Positions 11,201 to 23,224 are shown, counted from the first letter of the stretch. The stretch: DNA of 64,000 nt from Chamaelirium japonicum (GCA_947650365.1 OX393554.1:41313633-41377632); one strand, 5' to 3'. Translations and numbers: made by a program. The notes: generated by a model not told the origin, from the sequence alone.

Positions 11201-13523
11201 GAAAGATACTCAGAATGCTTGCTACTACTATCTTGTCGACTACAATTGAATCATTAACTTAATTTTACAAGCTAACATTTGTCATTTTTTAAAAGTAATG
11301 CTTGTTCTAAAAAGATGCGTTCATGGATGTTTCTCGGTTTTCATCCACCTTTTGTGAGTTGCATCTATTGCTTGTAGTTTATGATTTATATGTGCTGCAT
11401 TCTTATCTAGATTCACAATGCCTCTTGATTCTTCATTTTTAAAAATAAGCTGTTCCTTTGCTGGTATTTGTTTTCAAACTACATGTGTTATGATGCTTCT
11501 TCGTTTTTACGTTGAAGACTACAACAGATCTTGTGTTCAAAAAGTTTTTTATTCGTATCATGAGCTACTTGATGGGTATTGCCAGTCTGCATCACTGGTA
11601 TGACAGAATGGCTTTCCATACACATATCTTCCAACCTTCCAATGCAACCATCCAAATATGCAGATTGTAGACACTTCAGCTGAGTTCTATTTATTCTGCT
11701 TTTTTAGATTTGATGTGTACTGTCAATTTTTTTTTTTGAAATCAGATAATAACCTTTCTGCCCATAAGAGAGCCTAGCAATAATTTATTACTAGTAAGTC
11801 GATTCTCTCTGCCCATAATAAACATTATGAATTGTCACGATGTAGAAAGTCTACGGGTGATTAATCAAAGCCTTTGGTAGTGTAAGAAGTTGATGATAAC
11901 ATCAGGTTAGATGGCATAGGTGTTTGGTTTAGTACACTTTAACCAATGGAACTGGCCACATAGTCTCAATTACCAAATCTTCTCAAGAGAAACGCGCACA
12001 AAGTTGTAGTAATTGTAGCATTGAAGGTAAAGTTTTTTTCCTTCTAAATATAGTTTTGTGGATTAAGATAATGAAGAAAATGTTACTAAAAACGAATCTG
12101 TCCGTTTTGCTTCACCAGATCATGATTTTTTTATTGACACATTTTCTGTAGCCCTATGGATGAATATTGCAAGATTAAAGGATTCTAGTGCTAATTACCA
12201 TATTGAAAGTGGTAAAAAAATGAATATCCATGGCAAATCCAATATTCTAGAGCTAATCCATGCACGTTCTTACGTGGAGAAAGTGCCGAACTTGAGGCCC
12301 CATGTTATCATGACAACACAGACTTGAAGTTACAACTAGCTGCAAAGGTTTTTATTGTGATCCGTAAATGAAAGTGAAGATTTTGAAAATTGAAAGGGGT
12401 TGCACGTTCTTACGTGGAGAAAGTGCCGAACTTGAGGCCCCATGTTATCATGACAACACAGACTTGAAGTTACAACTAGCTGCAAAGGTTTTTATTGTGA
12501 TCCGTAAATGAAAGTGAAGATTTTGAAAATTGAAAGGGGTTGCACGTCATTGGTGAATGAGACTAAAGGCTGTAAGTAGGAGGATTTCTAAAAATGTTAT
12601 TACCAGTGGTGAGATGAAATCATGTCAAAGTAAAGAGTCAACGGCATGTATCTATGAAGTATGAGCTATAACAAGAGGCCAAGTTTCAGCTACACCAGCA
12701 AATAGTGATAATAGAAACACAATTGAACAGATTTTATTAGCTAGTCATAAGATTAGGATAGTTTGAGAAATGAAGGTGTTATGACAATATAGAAAATAGA
12801 CTTAAATAATCTACTAATTACATATTGAAGGGAATCTCCTTCATCATCATCGTCCAAATTTTATCCGATTAAGATGGAGTCGACTATGAAGAACAACTTT
12901 CATTAAGCAGGGTCCACGAGAAGATTGATAGGGGTTTTTCTATCCAAAATCATGATCATAAGTTCCACATAGGGATTGGACAATTTGTTCCAATCGTTTG
13001 CCAATCAGTCTTCAAGAAAACCTAAATATGTTTTAGAGGGATGCAAGCATGTTGGCAAGATGCAAGTGATGTATAAGATGATCATGCACAAGGGTAAATC
13101 CATCACACAAAAAGGCAAGCATTTCACAACCTGCAGCGTTCGTCTCAAGAGGTATGCTGGTCAAGTTATGCTTGTCTCACGTCAAGAAAACATATTTGGT
13201 GTCTACTTTTGTGTCTCATGGTTTCAGAAGTCACTAATTTTTTGTAAGCATAATCACTTTTCCTTAGATAGCACATCCACAAAAAATTAGTATGTCCTAA
13301 AGCCTCTAAACTAATCAAATGTGCTCTTCAAATTAATGATTAAAACAGAAGATCGATAAAGCCTTTTAGATTTGATGTACTTAGAGGCTTTAGAATGCAT
13401 TGATTTTTTGTAGATGTGCTATCTAAGAATGAGTACTTATGCTCACAAAAAATCAACAACTTCTGAAACCTCTATCTAATGATTTGAAAATCGATGTAAA
13501 AATTTGAGTGCAAAAACAGTGTC

Positions 13524-13609
<86 letters not shown>

Positions 13610-15272
13610 ATGATTCGGGTCCCACCTTCTATAGGCCCCAAGTAAGCACCATTACGTGGCAATCCAAACCGGACTGTTCTACCCTTTGTTTGTCTTACCT
13701 TCAGCTTTTAAAATGATTAAAGAATGAGCTGATTGTACTTTTTGGGAGTTGTGTTTTTAATTTAAAAAAAAAACATAACTTCTTATATACTCATCAAAAT
13801 TATGAAAATTTTATATTTTTGGAATCTATTAATCACGCTCTACAAAACTAGATCCATTGTTACTATGAAATTTCAAAGAAAAAAAAACGAATATAAGTGA
13901 CCCATAATTAAATGACATTTCAACGAATTAAGTGACATATACAGATAGTTAAAAATAAAATAAAAATTGTCATCTTTAAAACCAAATTGTTACCTAAATT
14001 GACTAAATATCATTTTTCAAAACCAAAGGTCACATAAATTAACAGTTGTAAAATTAAGAGACACTTTATCGGCAGTTTGTGTCCGATAAAGTGTCTCTTG
14101 ATTTTACAACTGTTAGTTTTACGTGACATTTGCTTTTGTAAGTGACATTTAGTCAGTTAACGTGAAGCCACAATTTTGAAAGCGACATTTTTAGTTTTTG
14201 ACAGTTGTAAAATTAACACTTTTATCGGTAGTTTATGTCCGATAAAGTGTCTCTTGATTTTGCAACTGTCAGGTACGTGACATTTGCTTTTGTAAGTAAC
14301 ATTTAGTCAACTAACGTGAATCCAAGATTTCAAAAGTTACATTTTCAGTTTTTTATAACAATCAGCAAATGTCACTTAATTTGATAAATGTTACTTAATT
14401 ATAGGATAGTCTTATATTAAAAAAAAATTCATAGAATTTCATAGGCAATATGGGTCTAGTTTTGTAAAGATCCATGAGTTGATTCAAAAAATACAAATTT
14501 TATAAATTTTCAATATGTATACAAGAAGTTATCGATATTTTAAAATGAAAAACTCAACTCCCAAAAAATATTATTTAAAAAATCTGATAGAAATGGGAGC
14601 TGATGCTTGCCGCGTATAGAGCATGTTGTTGAGGGCAATTAAGACATTTGGACTTTGCTTTGTTTTTCATATGAGATTGTTAATCCGTTGGATGGTTGCC
14701 ATTTCATGTGGCTTCTTAATGGGGCCTATATAATGGGGCTCCCCTATCACTAGTCATATATATATATGGGTCAGGATCGGATGACCCTGAAATTTTGACC
14801 CATCGTCCTAATCGTTAAATTCGCGTTTAAAATGTGTTGATTTTTTGCGAGGATGATCAACATACCATAGATAGCATACCCTCAAAATTTTAGTAGATTC
14901 TAAAACCTCTAGGGTCATCAAATGTTATAAGCTTTTTCGATGTCAATTTCAACCGTTGATTTGAAGAGCACAATTGATGCACCTAGAGATTTTAGAATGT
15001 GCTGATTTTTTGTGAGGATGATCAACATACCAGAGATCAATGTTTAAAAAGGCGTTCGAGCCTTACGCCTCGAGGTGAGGCGGTCCTGTGCTGCCTCGAG
15101 ACGCATGCCTCAGTAGCCACATATAAAAAGCCTACGCCTCTGCATCAAGAGGCGTACGCCTTTGTTCGAGGCATGCCTCAAGGCGTTCAAGGCATACGTC
15201 TCTTGCTCCAGGCGTGAAACACAGGGCAGGGGAGGGGCTAAAACTAATGTTTGGTTTTTTTTTTTTTTTTTT

Positions 15273-15303
<31 letters not shown>

Positions 15304-16084
15304 GCACTAAGGGTTTGATATGTAAATCGCCCCCATGGGCCCTTTTTCACCCATTGAAACCTTCTAAACCCTTTTATATCTCTTTTGCTTTTGAAACCCC
15401 TTTATCTCCAAAAATCCAAAATCAAGATTTAGTGCTCATTTCTTTTCCGATTTTGATTCCGAAGTTTTCTTCTTCTTTGTGGATTATCTACCAGCCACAA
15501 GTGAGAGATCAAGATTTATTTCAAATTTAAAGGTATGGATCATGATCATGCTTTTTCTACTAGGTTTTTCTTTGTATTTTACCATTCTCATGTATTTGAA
15601 TCATTTTTTTTTAATCTTAACAATGTTATATTGTTTGTTATTACTTGTTAGTTTCTACTTAAATTATTATCTTAAATATTAAAGAATTAATCGTGTTTGA
15701 GCAATTTGACTTTCTATTTTGTTGTTAGATTGCTCGATGGAGTCCTCAATCGTCTCATATAAGATATTTTCTAAAACATTGTGATTTATTATGCATATCT
15801 AGTTCACATATTATTACAAATTCAATAATAATATTTATTCTGATTTTTTTTTAAACTTTTTTTACCAAAACACCTCGAAAAAAATCGAGGCTTGAGCCTC
15901 GGTGCACCTTGAGGCTTACATCTCGTCTCTCCAGAAGAAAAACGCCTTGGTATGCATTTCGCTTTTTTATACATTGCCAAAGATAGCACCTCTACAAAAA
16001 ATCAGCTCATTCTAAGACCCGAATCCAACGATTAGAATAATGGATCAAATATGGGTCAAAAAATATACGTCAGCCGATCCTAAT

Positions 16085-16163
<79 letters not shown>

Positions 16164-18292
16164 AGAGAATAAAAAATCTAAAAAATCAGGAAAATAAAAA
16201 TAAAAATATTAGGGTCTAGGGTTTAAGTTTAGATTTAATTCAACTCAATTTTTAGTTAATTTAACTTAATTTGAGTCAAATCAACTCAATTTTGAAAAAC
16301 CCCTAAATTATTATGAACCCATCATCAGAATTTGAGTTAATTCTACTCAATTTTGGGTTAATTCAACTCCATTTTAAAAAAACTCCAAATCCTTATGAAT
16401 CCATCATAAGAATTTGAGTTAATTCAACTCAATTTTGAGTAATTCCACTCAATTTTGTATTAATTCGATTCAATTTTAAAAAATCCCAAAATTCTTATGA
16501 ACCCATCATAAGAATTTGAATTAATTCAACTCAATTTTTGAGTTTATTCAACTAAATTTGAGTTAATGCAGCTTAATTTTGAGTTAATTCAACTCAATTT
16601 TTAAAAAATCCCAAATTTTTTTATTGCACTGGGCAAAATTCAACTCAATTTTCGAAAACCTCAAATTAGATCAAGTGAAAATTGTCCGGGTGGTCCTTAG
16701 TGCCTAGGCAGTCCTAAGAGGTTGCCTAGGGACAACCTCCCGCCTAGGGGTCGCCTAGGCGCCCAGAGATCCAAAACAAGCGTCGTTTTGACTACTATGA
16801 TTGATAGAAAGCATAATGCAATCCTAGAAGTGCAGGTTAAACAAAGATGATTGCAATATGAAAGAAAATATAAGAAATAAAGGTGATCAAAATCTGTTTA
16901 TATTCATTATAAGTCATCTATTGAGGCGGTCAACTTTGTAATAAAAAGTTTCATATCATCACAGTAATGGCATATTTTAACTATTTGGGATCGGAGCACA
17001 ACAAAGCATAGATGTTGGGAAACTCATTGAGAATTGGTCAGGAGCTTTTTGACATTGATAGGTTCTGTAGTGTACTGATTTTCCCGTTGCATAGTCATTA
17101 ATGCACATAACACACTTTCCATGAAATCACACTAAGTACTAAGGAGTAACTCTTGATAAGGAAATGCTTCTATTGTGAAGAACATCTCTATCTTTCTTTC
17201 CTTTGGGAAAATTTCTAAAACAATTTCATTGAGTCTTTATTGTGAATATCTTTACTAAGGATGGTCGAATTTGTCATATTAGTGGTCAAGTTTCACAAAG
17301 GTGCAGAATTTAGTAACATTATTATATCATGATAAGTATAAAGCTATGCATACTTCATTTGGGATGATAGAAGTTATTTGTGTGCTTTTGCTTGTCCTTT
17401 TGCTTTGAAGTTTGGTAAGTTCTTTAAGTATTAATAAAGAAGTAAGAGAGAAGGGAAGTAACTCTATGTGATGATAGTAGTCGAGTTTGGAGATGCCAAG
17501 AAATTTGGCGGATAATTTTCTTTGGACTGGATTGGAAATATATAGGCTTGGATGATATATGAAAAATGGAAGCATTACAGGGGTAAGCAAAAAAAAATCA
17601 AGGAAGAATATAAAATTAACCAAGAAAAAATGGTTCTTAAAGATCTAGTAAGGAGGGATGAACTCATTGTAGGAAGTGGTTAATGTGCTTGTGTGAGATG
17701 GGTTGGATATCTTGGCCAAAGCTAGTTAAGAAGTGATTTCATGCAGTTCACGAGAGACTCTTTTAACGACCAAAGTAGCAATTTTCAAACTGAGATATAA
17801 GTAGATAACGGGTACGTGCTATCTTTTGAAGTAGTGAAGGCCAACAGCCCAACAAACCAGCCAATAAAAAACTTTTCGAACACAAGATTTGTTGTAGTCT
17901 TCAACGTAAAAACAAAGAAGCATCATAACACATGTAGTTTGAAAACAAATACCAGCAAAGGAACAACTTATTTTTAAAACTGAAGAATCAAGAGGCATTG
18001 TGAATCTAGAGATAAGAATGCAACAGCATATAAAGCATAAACTACGAGCAATAAGAGCAGCTCAGGATGAAAACCAAGAAACATCCATGAACCCATCTTT
18101 TTAGAACAATCATTACTCTTCAAAAATGACAAAATGCTAGTTTGTAAAATTATTTTCCCTCTTGGCGACACAGATTGAGATAGCAGCAGACAAGGTGAAT
18201 GCCCATTGAACTTATAGGGCTACCTGTCCCTATATTATCCATTAAGTAGCAGCAGACAAGGTGAATGCCCATTGAAATTCCTCCTTCGAGAA

Positions 18293-18351
<59 letters not shown>

Positions 18352-18650
18352 AAAAACCTCTTCTCTTCTCTTCTCCCATGAAGGCCTTCGAGGGAAAAGG
18401 GGGGTTTTAAGGGAGGAAAGAGGGGGTAAGGGGTCACCTGGAGCTGGTGGAGCTTGATGTGCTCCCAGACCTTCTTGACGGCCTCGGCGCGGGAGATCTC
18501 CGGGACGCCAACGAACTTCCGCATGGCAGGGGACACCGGCATCGGCTTCATGATGCCCAGCTTGGCCGAAGCTGGTGCCGCCGCCGCCGCCGCCGCACTC
18601 GCCTTTGTCGCCGCCATCAGGACCCTGCATCCCCCAAAAACCCTAGACAT
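8215..18650 (-). CDS. SWIB/MDM2-domain protein, 2 exons split by a 10.1 kb intron
   Basis: Exon 1 is 18438-18650 (71 codons) and exon 2 is 8215-8340 (41 codons plus stop), giving 112 residues. The donor is CAG|gtgacc and the acceptor gtctgcag|AAC, phase 0. Seen: a short N-terminus with an Ala run, then KPMPVSPAMRKFVGVPEISR and AVKKVWEHIK in exon 1. Exon 2 has NPANKREIRCDDKLKTIFDG and GMMEIAKLLSSHF. This is a complete SWIB fold (residues ~35-110), the domain shared with SWI/SNF BAF60 subunits and MDM2. From family knowledge, short single-domain plant SWIB proteins are nuclear or organellar DNA-associated proteins. The basic, Ala-rich N-terminus could be a targeting peptide (inference). A second in-frame ATG at 18617 would give 101 residues. 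The domain is split exactly between LQ and NP, so both exons are needed. Confidence 0.9.
8678..8837. mobile_element. 160 bp foldback MITE
   Basis: The ends are gagaaatgctattc and its near complement, and the arms pair over about 55 bp (gattgac.tgg.cgtgtacga on one side). The element is flanked on both sides by the perfect 8-bp duplication tattacat (8670-8677 and 8838-8845). The size of the duplication suggests a hAT-like or related transposase. It is in the SWIB intron. Confidence 0.8.
8846..11040. other. SWIB intron, largely featureless
   Basis: AT-rich intron sequence. A segment from about 9436 (cagggctgtcaatgcaccc) to 9625 has the look of a decayed hAT-like repeat with 'ggtccgggtccggtt', but I cannot find both ends. 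Nothing else is supported. Confidence 0.35.
11041..11164. repeat. Imperfect tandem pair, ~62 bp unit
   Basis: Two copies of a unit beginning 'gtttttgacccctaataaaa' at about 11042 and 11104, each ending in 'gatcc'-like sequence, with a few substitutions. Confidence 0.7.
11262..11556 (+). repeat. Left copy of a distant inverted repeat
   Basis: About 290 bp (from aattttacaagctaac to the block ending in aaaaagttttttatt). It reappears as reverse complement at about 17868-18150, with perhaps 85-90 percent identity by eye. Shared blocks include 'gctggtatttgttttcaaac' and 'catgtgttatgatgcttctt'. Both copies lie in the SWIB intron, 6.3 kb apart. I could not find a target duplication outside them. Confidence 0.75.
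12261..12540. repeat. Perfect 140 bp tandem duplication
   Basis: Copies 12261-12400 and 12401-12540 are identical base for base, each starting tgcacgttcttacgtggaga. A further seven bases (tgcacgt) begin a third copy. The lack of any substitution implies a recent event or an assembly duplication. Confidence 0.95.
13222..13470. repeat. Palindromic repeat (foldback), ~250 bp
   Basis: Left arm 13222-13340 and right arm 13350-13470 are inverted copies (for example gatagcacatccacaaaaaa against ttttttgtagatgtgctatc), with a centre near 13345. It is followed by the TA array at 13527. It uses the same vocabulary (tcacaaaaaatca, cctctatc) as elements at 14.8-16.0 kb and 24.4 kb. Confidence 0.7.
13527..13605. 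repeat. (TA)n microsatellite
   Basis: 79 bp of pure TA forming the left border of the foldback element at 13606-14755. Confidence 0.97.
13606..14755. mobile_element. Foldback element U-a bounded by TA arrays
   Basis: Ends pair as inverted repeats: ctataggcccc on the left near 13631 and ggggcctatataatgggg on the right near 14721. Further inside, ttttgggagttg (near 13740) pairs with caactcccaaaa (near 14555). The centre holds a long perfect hairpin (see 14036-14119). There is no ORF. It is flanked by TA repeats on both sides, as are the elements of the 21-28 kb cluster. Confidence 0.7.
14036..14119. repeat. Long hairpin inside U-a
   Basis: The core arms aagagacactttatcgg and ccgataaagtgtctctt pair perfectly over 17 bp around a 10-base loop. 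Pairing continues outward through 'cagttgtaaaatt' with one mismatch. A second, damaged copy of the same hairpin lies at about 14200-14270. Confidence 0.85.
14768..16086. mobile_element. Element U-b bounded by TA arrays, split by a hAT insertion
   Basis: The left end gggtcaggatcgg with tgacccat and cctaatcgtta pairs with the right end ccgatcctaatcc and its inner partners. This gives inverted termini next to TA repeats on both sides (14756-14767 and 16087-16160). It is interrupted at 15038-15976 by hAT element 2. Without that insertion the element is about 0.37 kb. Confidence 0.6.
15038..15976. mobile_element. hAT-type element 2 (939 bp), nested
   Basis: The ends are caatgtttaaaaaggcg and cgcttttttatacattg. 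The flanking 8-bp duplication is ccagagat and ccaaagat (7 of 8). Subterminal zones are rich in cctcgaggc and acgcctc words. The interior holds a 28-T run followed by a 22-G run (15255-15304), then a pyrimidine-rich segment ending in a donor-like aaaggtatgg. That could be the 5' UTR exon of a lost autonomous parent (inference). No transposase frame remains. Confidence 0.75.
16087..16160. repeat. (TA)n microsatellite
   Basis: 74 bp of TA at the right border of U-b, followed by agagaga. Confidence 0.95.
16215..16670. repeat. AT-rich minisatellite, ttgagttaattcaactcaat-type
   Basis: The near-palindromic word ttgagttaattcaactcaat and variants repeat about 15 times. A higher-order unit containing 'cttatgaacccatcataaga' recurs at roughly 16310, 16393, 16493 and, in decayed form, near 16610. 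Confidence 0.8.
16671..17867. other. SWIB intron with a fragment of hAT family 1
   Basis: At about 16690-16775 several cctaggc and cgcctaggcg words identify a piece of the element family seen at 5416-5873, without recognisable ends. The remainder is AT-rich with no supported feature. Confidence 0.4.
17868..18150 (-). repeat. Right copy of the distant inverted repeat
   Basis: Reverse complement of 11262-11556. It lies about 290 bp downstream (in the SWIB gene's sense) of the exon 1 donor, so it may be original intron sequence and the left copy the duplicate. Confidence 0.75.
18295..18348 (-). repeat. (GA)n, i.e. (CT)n on the SWIB sense strand
   Basis: 54 bp microsatellite beginning about 90 bases after the SWIB exon 1 donor. 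On the gene's strand it is a CT tract, as in the first introns of the hydrolase gene. Confidence 0.95.
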
Positions 18651-18775
18651 GTCTCGCTCTTTCGTTTCTCTCTCTCTGGAGCGGCAGCGGACACGAAGCT
18701 GCTGCTCCTCTCTCTCTCTCTCTCTCTCTAAACCCAAAGGCCCGCTTGGGTAGGGTTCCTCGTTATTATAGTAGT
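18651..18775 (-). promoter_or_regulatory. Presumed SWIB 5' UTR and core promoter
   Basis: Upstream of the ATG at 18650 the sense strand shows a CT-rich leader (GA/CT run at 18710-18729) and, further up near 18763-18770, a TATA-like tataataa. Plant leaders often carry such CT tracts. The assignment rests on position and composition only. Confidence 0.3.
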
Positions 18776-18979
18776 TCGAATTCCTACCAGCCCCAACTAG
18801 GGTTTTGGAAATATTCTAAACCCTGCAAGTTCGAAAAACCCTCCAAGTGTGTTCATAGTGCATTAGGTCCCTCACTTACCCAAATTTTTCTTAATGATCA
18901 TTTTGTCCCTCTAATCATCTCTAACCATCCATGTAGAACCTGAATGTCAAACAATAGATCAAAAACACGGTAACTGCTA

Positions 18980-19245
18980 CAGTGATTTTACTACAGTAAC
19001 AATACGTCAAAGTATAAGTTCGGTAGCACCCGAATTTATACACTTTATACAATCGAATTTATACTCCAGGTCTAGCAATAGTGATATCAATTCCAAATGA
19101 TGGAGTATAAATTCAATTGTATACAGAGGATAAATCCGGGTGCTACAGTGATTTCACTATAGCACCCGAATTTATACTCCAAAAATATTATTGCTATAGT
19201 GAAATCACTGCAGCCCCTATGGAGTATAAATTGGGTCTAGTAGAG
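18980..19245. repeat. Foldback repeat with gcacccgaatttatactcc arms
   Basis: The motif gcacccgaatttata occurs in both orientations at about 19026, 19130 and 19160. 'gctacagtgatttcactata' makes a further hairpin. No clear ends or target duplication were found. Confidence 0.55.
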
Positions 19246-20102
19246 TAGAAATTCAGTTAATACTTAGGGGTAATGGTAGGGGTATTTTAGTCATTTGATA
19301 GAAGTTGACCAGGTCCATAGGGGTTTAATGTACAAGTGTATGTTCGTACTCGGTCTTGGCTCAAACGAAACTATTGTCGGGACTATTGTTTAAAAGCATC
19401 ATCTATAAAGGGTTTATCGCCAACTCCCCCAAAATTCTATTTGGATCGGCAAGTCCTAGTTTGGCACCCCTTTATTGGTAGTGGCACACACCCGATGCCC
19501 ATTATTTGTATCCGCACCCGTTTTTTGTATTGGTGCATATTGGCATTTAGTGCTCAGAAAAATAGTTATCGTTTCCATCTGTCCCTTGCAAAATCGTCGG
19601 CACCGTCAACTCTCGTGCAGGTCATCACCATCGTTTCTCCTTTTCCTCTTCCTCTTCCTAACGCTTCGCCAAAACACTAACCCATACTTGTGGATGTCGA
19701 TGGCTACATGCTCAAATTTGCATTGCAATGTCCACTAGAACCTACAGACATTGACATTGTCGGTCCACTCTGATGCCCTCAATATGCACTGTCAGTGGTT
19801 ACTTGCCAACATTGCAATGCCAATGTCACATGGTACCAGCTGGCATTGCAATGACAATGTCGCTAGGTTCCAATCGAGTAGGGGTGCAACTCGGGTCGGG
19901 TTGGTTAAAACTTGAGCCAACATGGAACCGAACCGAACTACTTTGGTTCTACCATATTGAAACCCGTACCCACTCTAATTAGGCATAGACCCGAACTGAC
20001 CCAACCCACACTAAGGTCGAGTTGAGTCGGGTCGGTTCTCATATCAGTGTTTGGTTTAAAAAATAATGGTTATCGATCATTTGCTAGCAAACTAGATGTC
20101 CA
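19246..20102. other. Intergenic sequence upstream of the solo LTR
   Basis: Non-coding. Contains 'cattgcaatgtc'-type words at about 19720-19870 also seen near 1850, and a segment from 19880 (aggggtgcaactcgggtcgg) to about 20045 that looks like a decayed hAT-like repeat with one recognisable end. Confidence 0.35.
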
Positions 20103-21069
20103 TGTTAGATTTGGCCCAATGGAATCCACACACACCTGAAAGGAAGGAGAACTGATCTAGTAGGCAGATCATGTGCACGACTTGCCCAGGACATGCACAT
20201 GGACAATCGGCAGAAAATTCAGGCGAATAATCTCCAAAGGCGATCGTGCACATGACTCGAGCCAGGCAACATGCTTAGGTTGTTTTCAGTAAGAAATTGT
20301 TTGGGTTTTTGATCTCCCATGGGTACGAGCTTGCTCTCCTATTTAAGAGGAGCAAGGGTGGCACTAAGTTGTGATTGGAACTCAAGGAAAATCATCGAAA
20401 ATGGCTACGGAGGTGGGTTCGATATCGTCTATGGAAGAAGAGCAATCGCGGGGAAGATTGAAAGATCATAGAGGGCACTGGCACAGTGCTCCCCTAGGGA
20501 TCTTGGATGCTCGTGAGAGCATAAGGGCCATGACCATCTTTGAGTGGTTCTTCTCGATAGATGATTGAAAGCGAGTCATGGTCGAGGAGAGAACAGAAAC
20601 CATGTCTAGGGTTTGCCGCGTAGAGAAAAGAGAAAGAAGGAAAATAGAGAGAAAGAATAATATGATGAAGAAGAGAGGAAGAAGAGGAAAGAACAGGATA
20701 CGGTGTGCGAATCTTCTTCGGGTTCCTTAACAAGTCTAGATTGGTTTCTACTTTGGCTGTTGATCCTTTGGTAATCTCTTTGTATCTCTCGGGGGGATGG
20801 TTCTCTACTCCGTGGGTGTGATCTATAAGAGGAGCAAGATTAGGGTTTGAGGGTCCGACAAACGGTGATGGTTGCTTGGTGTATTTCATACTAATGATAA
20901 TCCAAGTCGTTGATTGCCTGTAATTACGTGGTGTTCGCTGTCATTGTATTCTCTGTATGGTTGTGCAATCTCTGTAGGGCTCTGATCCTCGAATGTCGAG
21001 CATCATCCTGAGGGTTGAAAGCTTCCGCAGTACAAGGGATGAGCGTCGGTGCGAGCTGGTTTACCAACA
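20103..21069 (+). mobile_element. Solo LTR (967 bp)
   Basis: Begins tgttagatttggcccaatgg, ends tggtttaccaaca, and is flanked by the perfect 5-bp duplication gtcca (20098-20102 and 21070-21074). A TATA-like tatttaag lies near 20339. It aligns with the 3' LTR at about 1018-1838, so both belong to one family. The internal region is absent, as expected after LTR-LTR recombination. Confidence 0.85.
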
Positions 21070-21190
21070 GTCCACATTGAGGTTTATGCTTTAACCACAC
21101 GTTGAGTATTCTTTGTTGAGTTTTCTTTGTAGTTGGTTCAACATTAGCAAACTGTGTGCTAGTGTGATGTAGCCCCAAGTCTAAACACAT

Positions 21191-22619
<1,429 letters not shown>

Positions 22620-22689
<70 letters not shown>
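22620..22689. repeat. (TA)n array
   Basis: 70 bp of TA, followed by catacagagagagag. Confidence 0.97.
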
Positions 22690-22693
<4 letters not shown>

Positions 22694-23221
22694 CAGAGAG
22701 AGAGAGAGACAGGAATGTTACATTGAGCTGTGAGCTGCGGGTATTTTGACCCCTCTAGGAGTTTTGGAATTTGATAAAATTTGGTGAGGGTGTTGTCTAG
22801 GGTAAGATGACCATCCTCACCAATTTTCATCAAATTCCAAAACTTCTAGGGGGCTCAAATGGTCGAAGTAAAATATGTCATCTGCAATCACCGTTAAAAT
22901 CTGCAGATTTTGCTTTGACTATTTGACCACCCTAGAAGTTTTGGAATTTGATGAAAATTGGTGAGGATGATCATCTTACCCTAGACAACACCCTCACCAA
23001 ATTTCATCAAATTCCAAAACTTCTAAGGGGGTCAAAATACCAGCAGCTCATTTTCTCCTATCGCAGCTCACAGCTCAACGTAACAGCTCATTGGTGAGGA
23101 TGATCATCTTACCCTAGACAACACCCTTACCAAATTTCATCAAATATTAAAACTTGTAGGATTGTCAAACAATGCCTGAGGTGCAGCAACGACGCTGCAC
23201 CTCAGGTCCAGCATCCCTTTT

Positions 23222-23224
<3 letters not shown>
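22690..23224. mobile_element. Chimeric foldback unit U4
   Basis: A complete palindrome (about 22710-23088) with ends gttacattgagctgtgagct and agctcacagctcaacgtaac. It is joined directly to the right half of a different unit (23089-23224), which ends like U5: gcctgaggtgcagcaacgac, then gctgcacctcagg. The core shared with U5, U6, U10 and U12 contains ttttggaatttgatgaaa and its inverted partner. Confidence 0.7.

Noticed and set aside
12976..13290. 104-residue ORF as a gene
   Set aside because: It runs into the foldback repeat at 13222 and shows no recognisable domain or splice context.
11262..18150. A single 6.9 kb transposon with 290 bp termini
   Set aside because: No target duplication lies outside the inverted copies and no transposase is enclosed; kept only as an inverted repeat pair.
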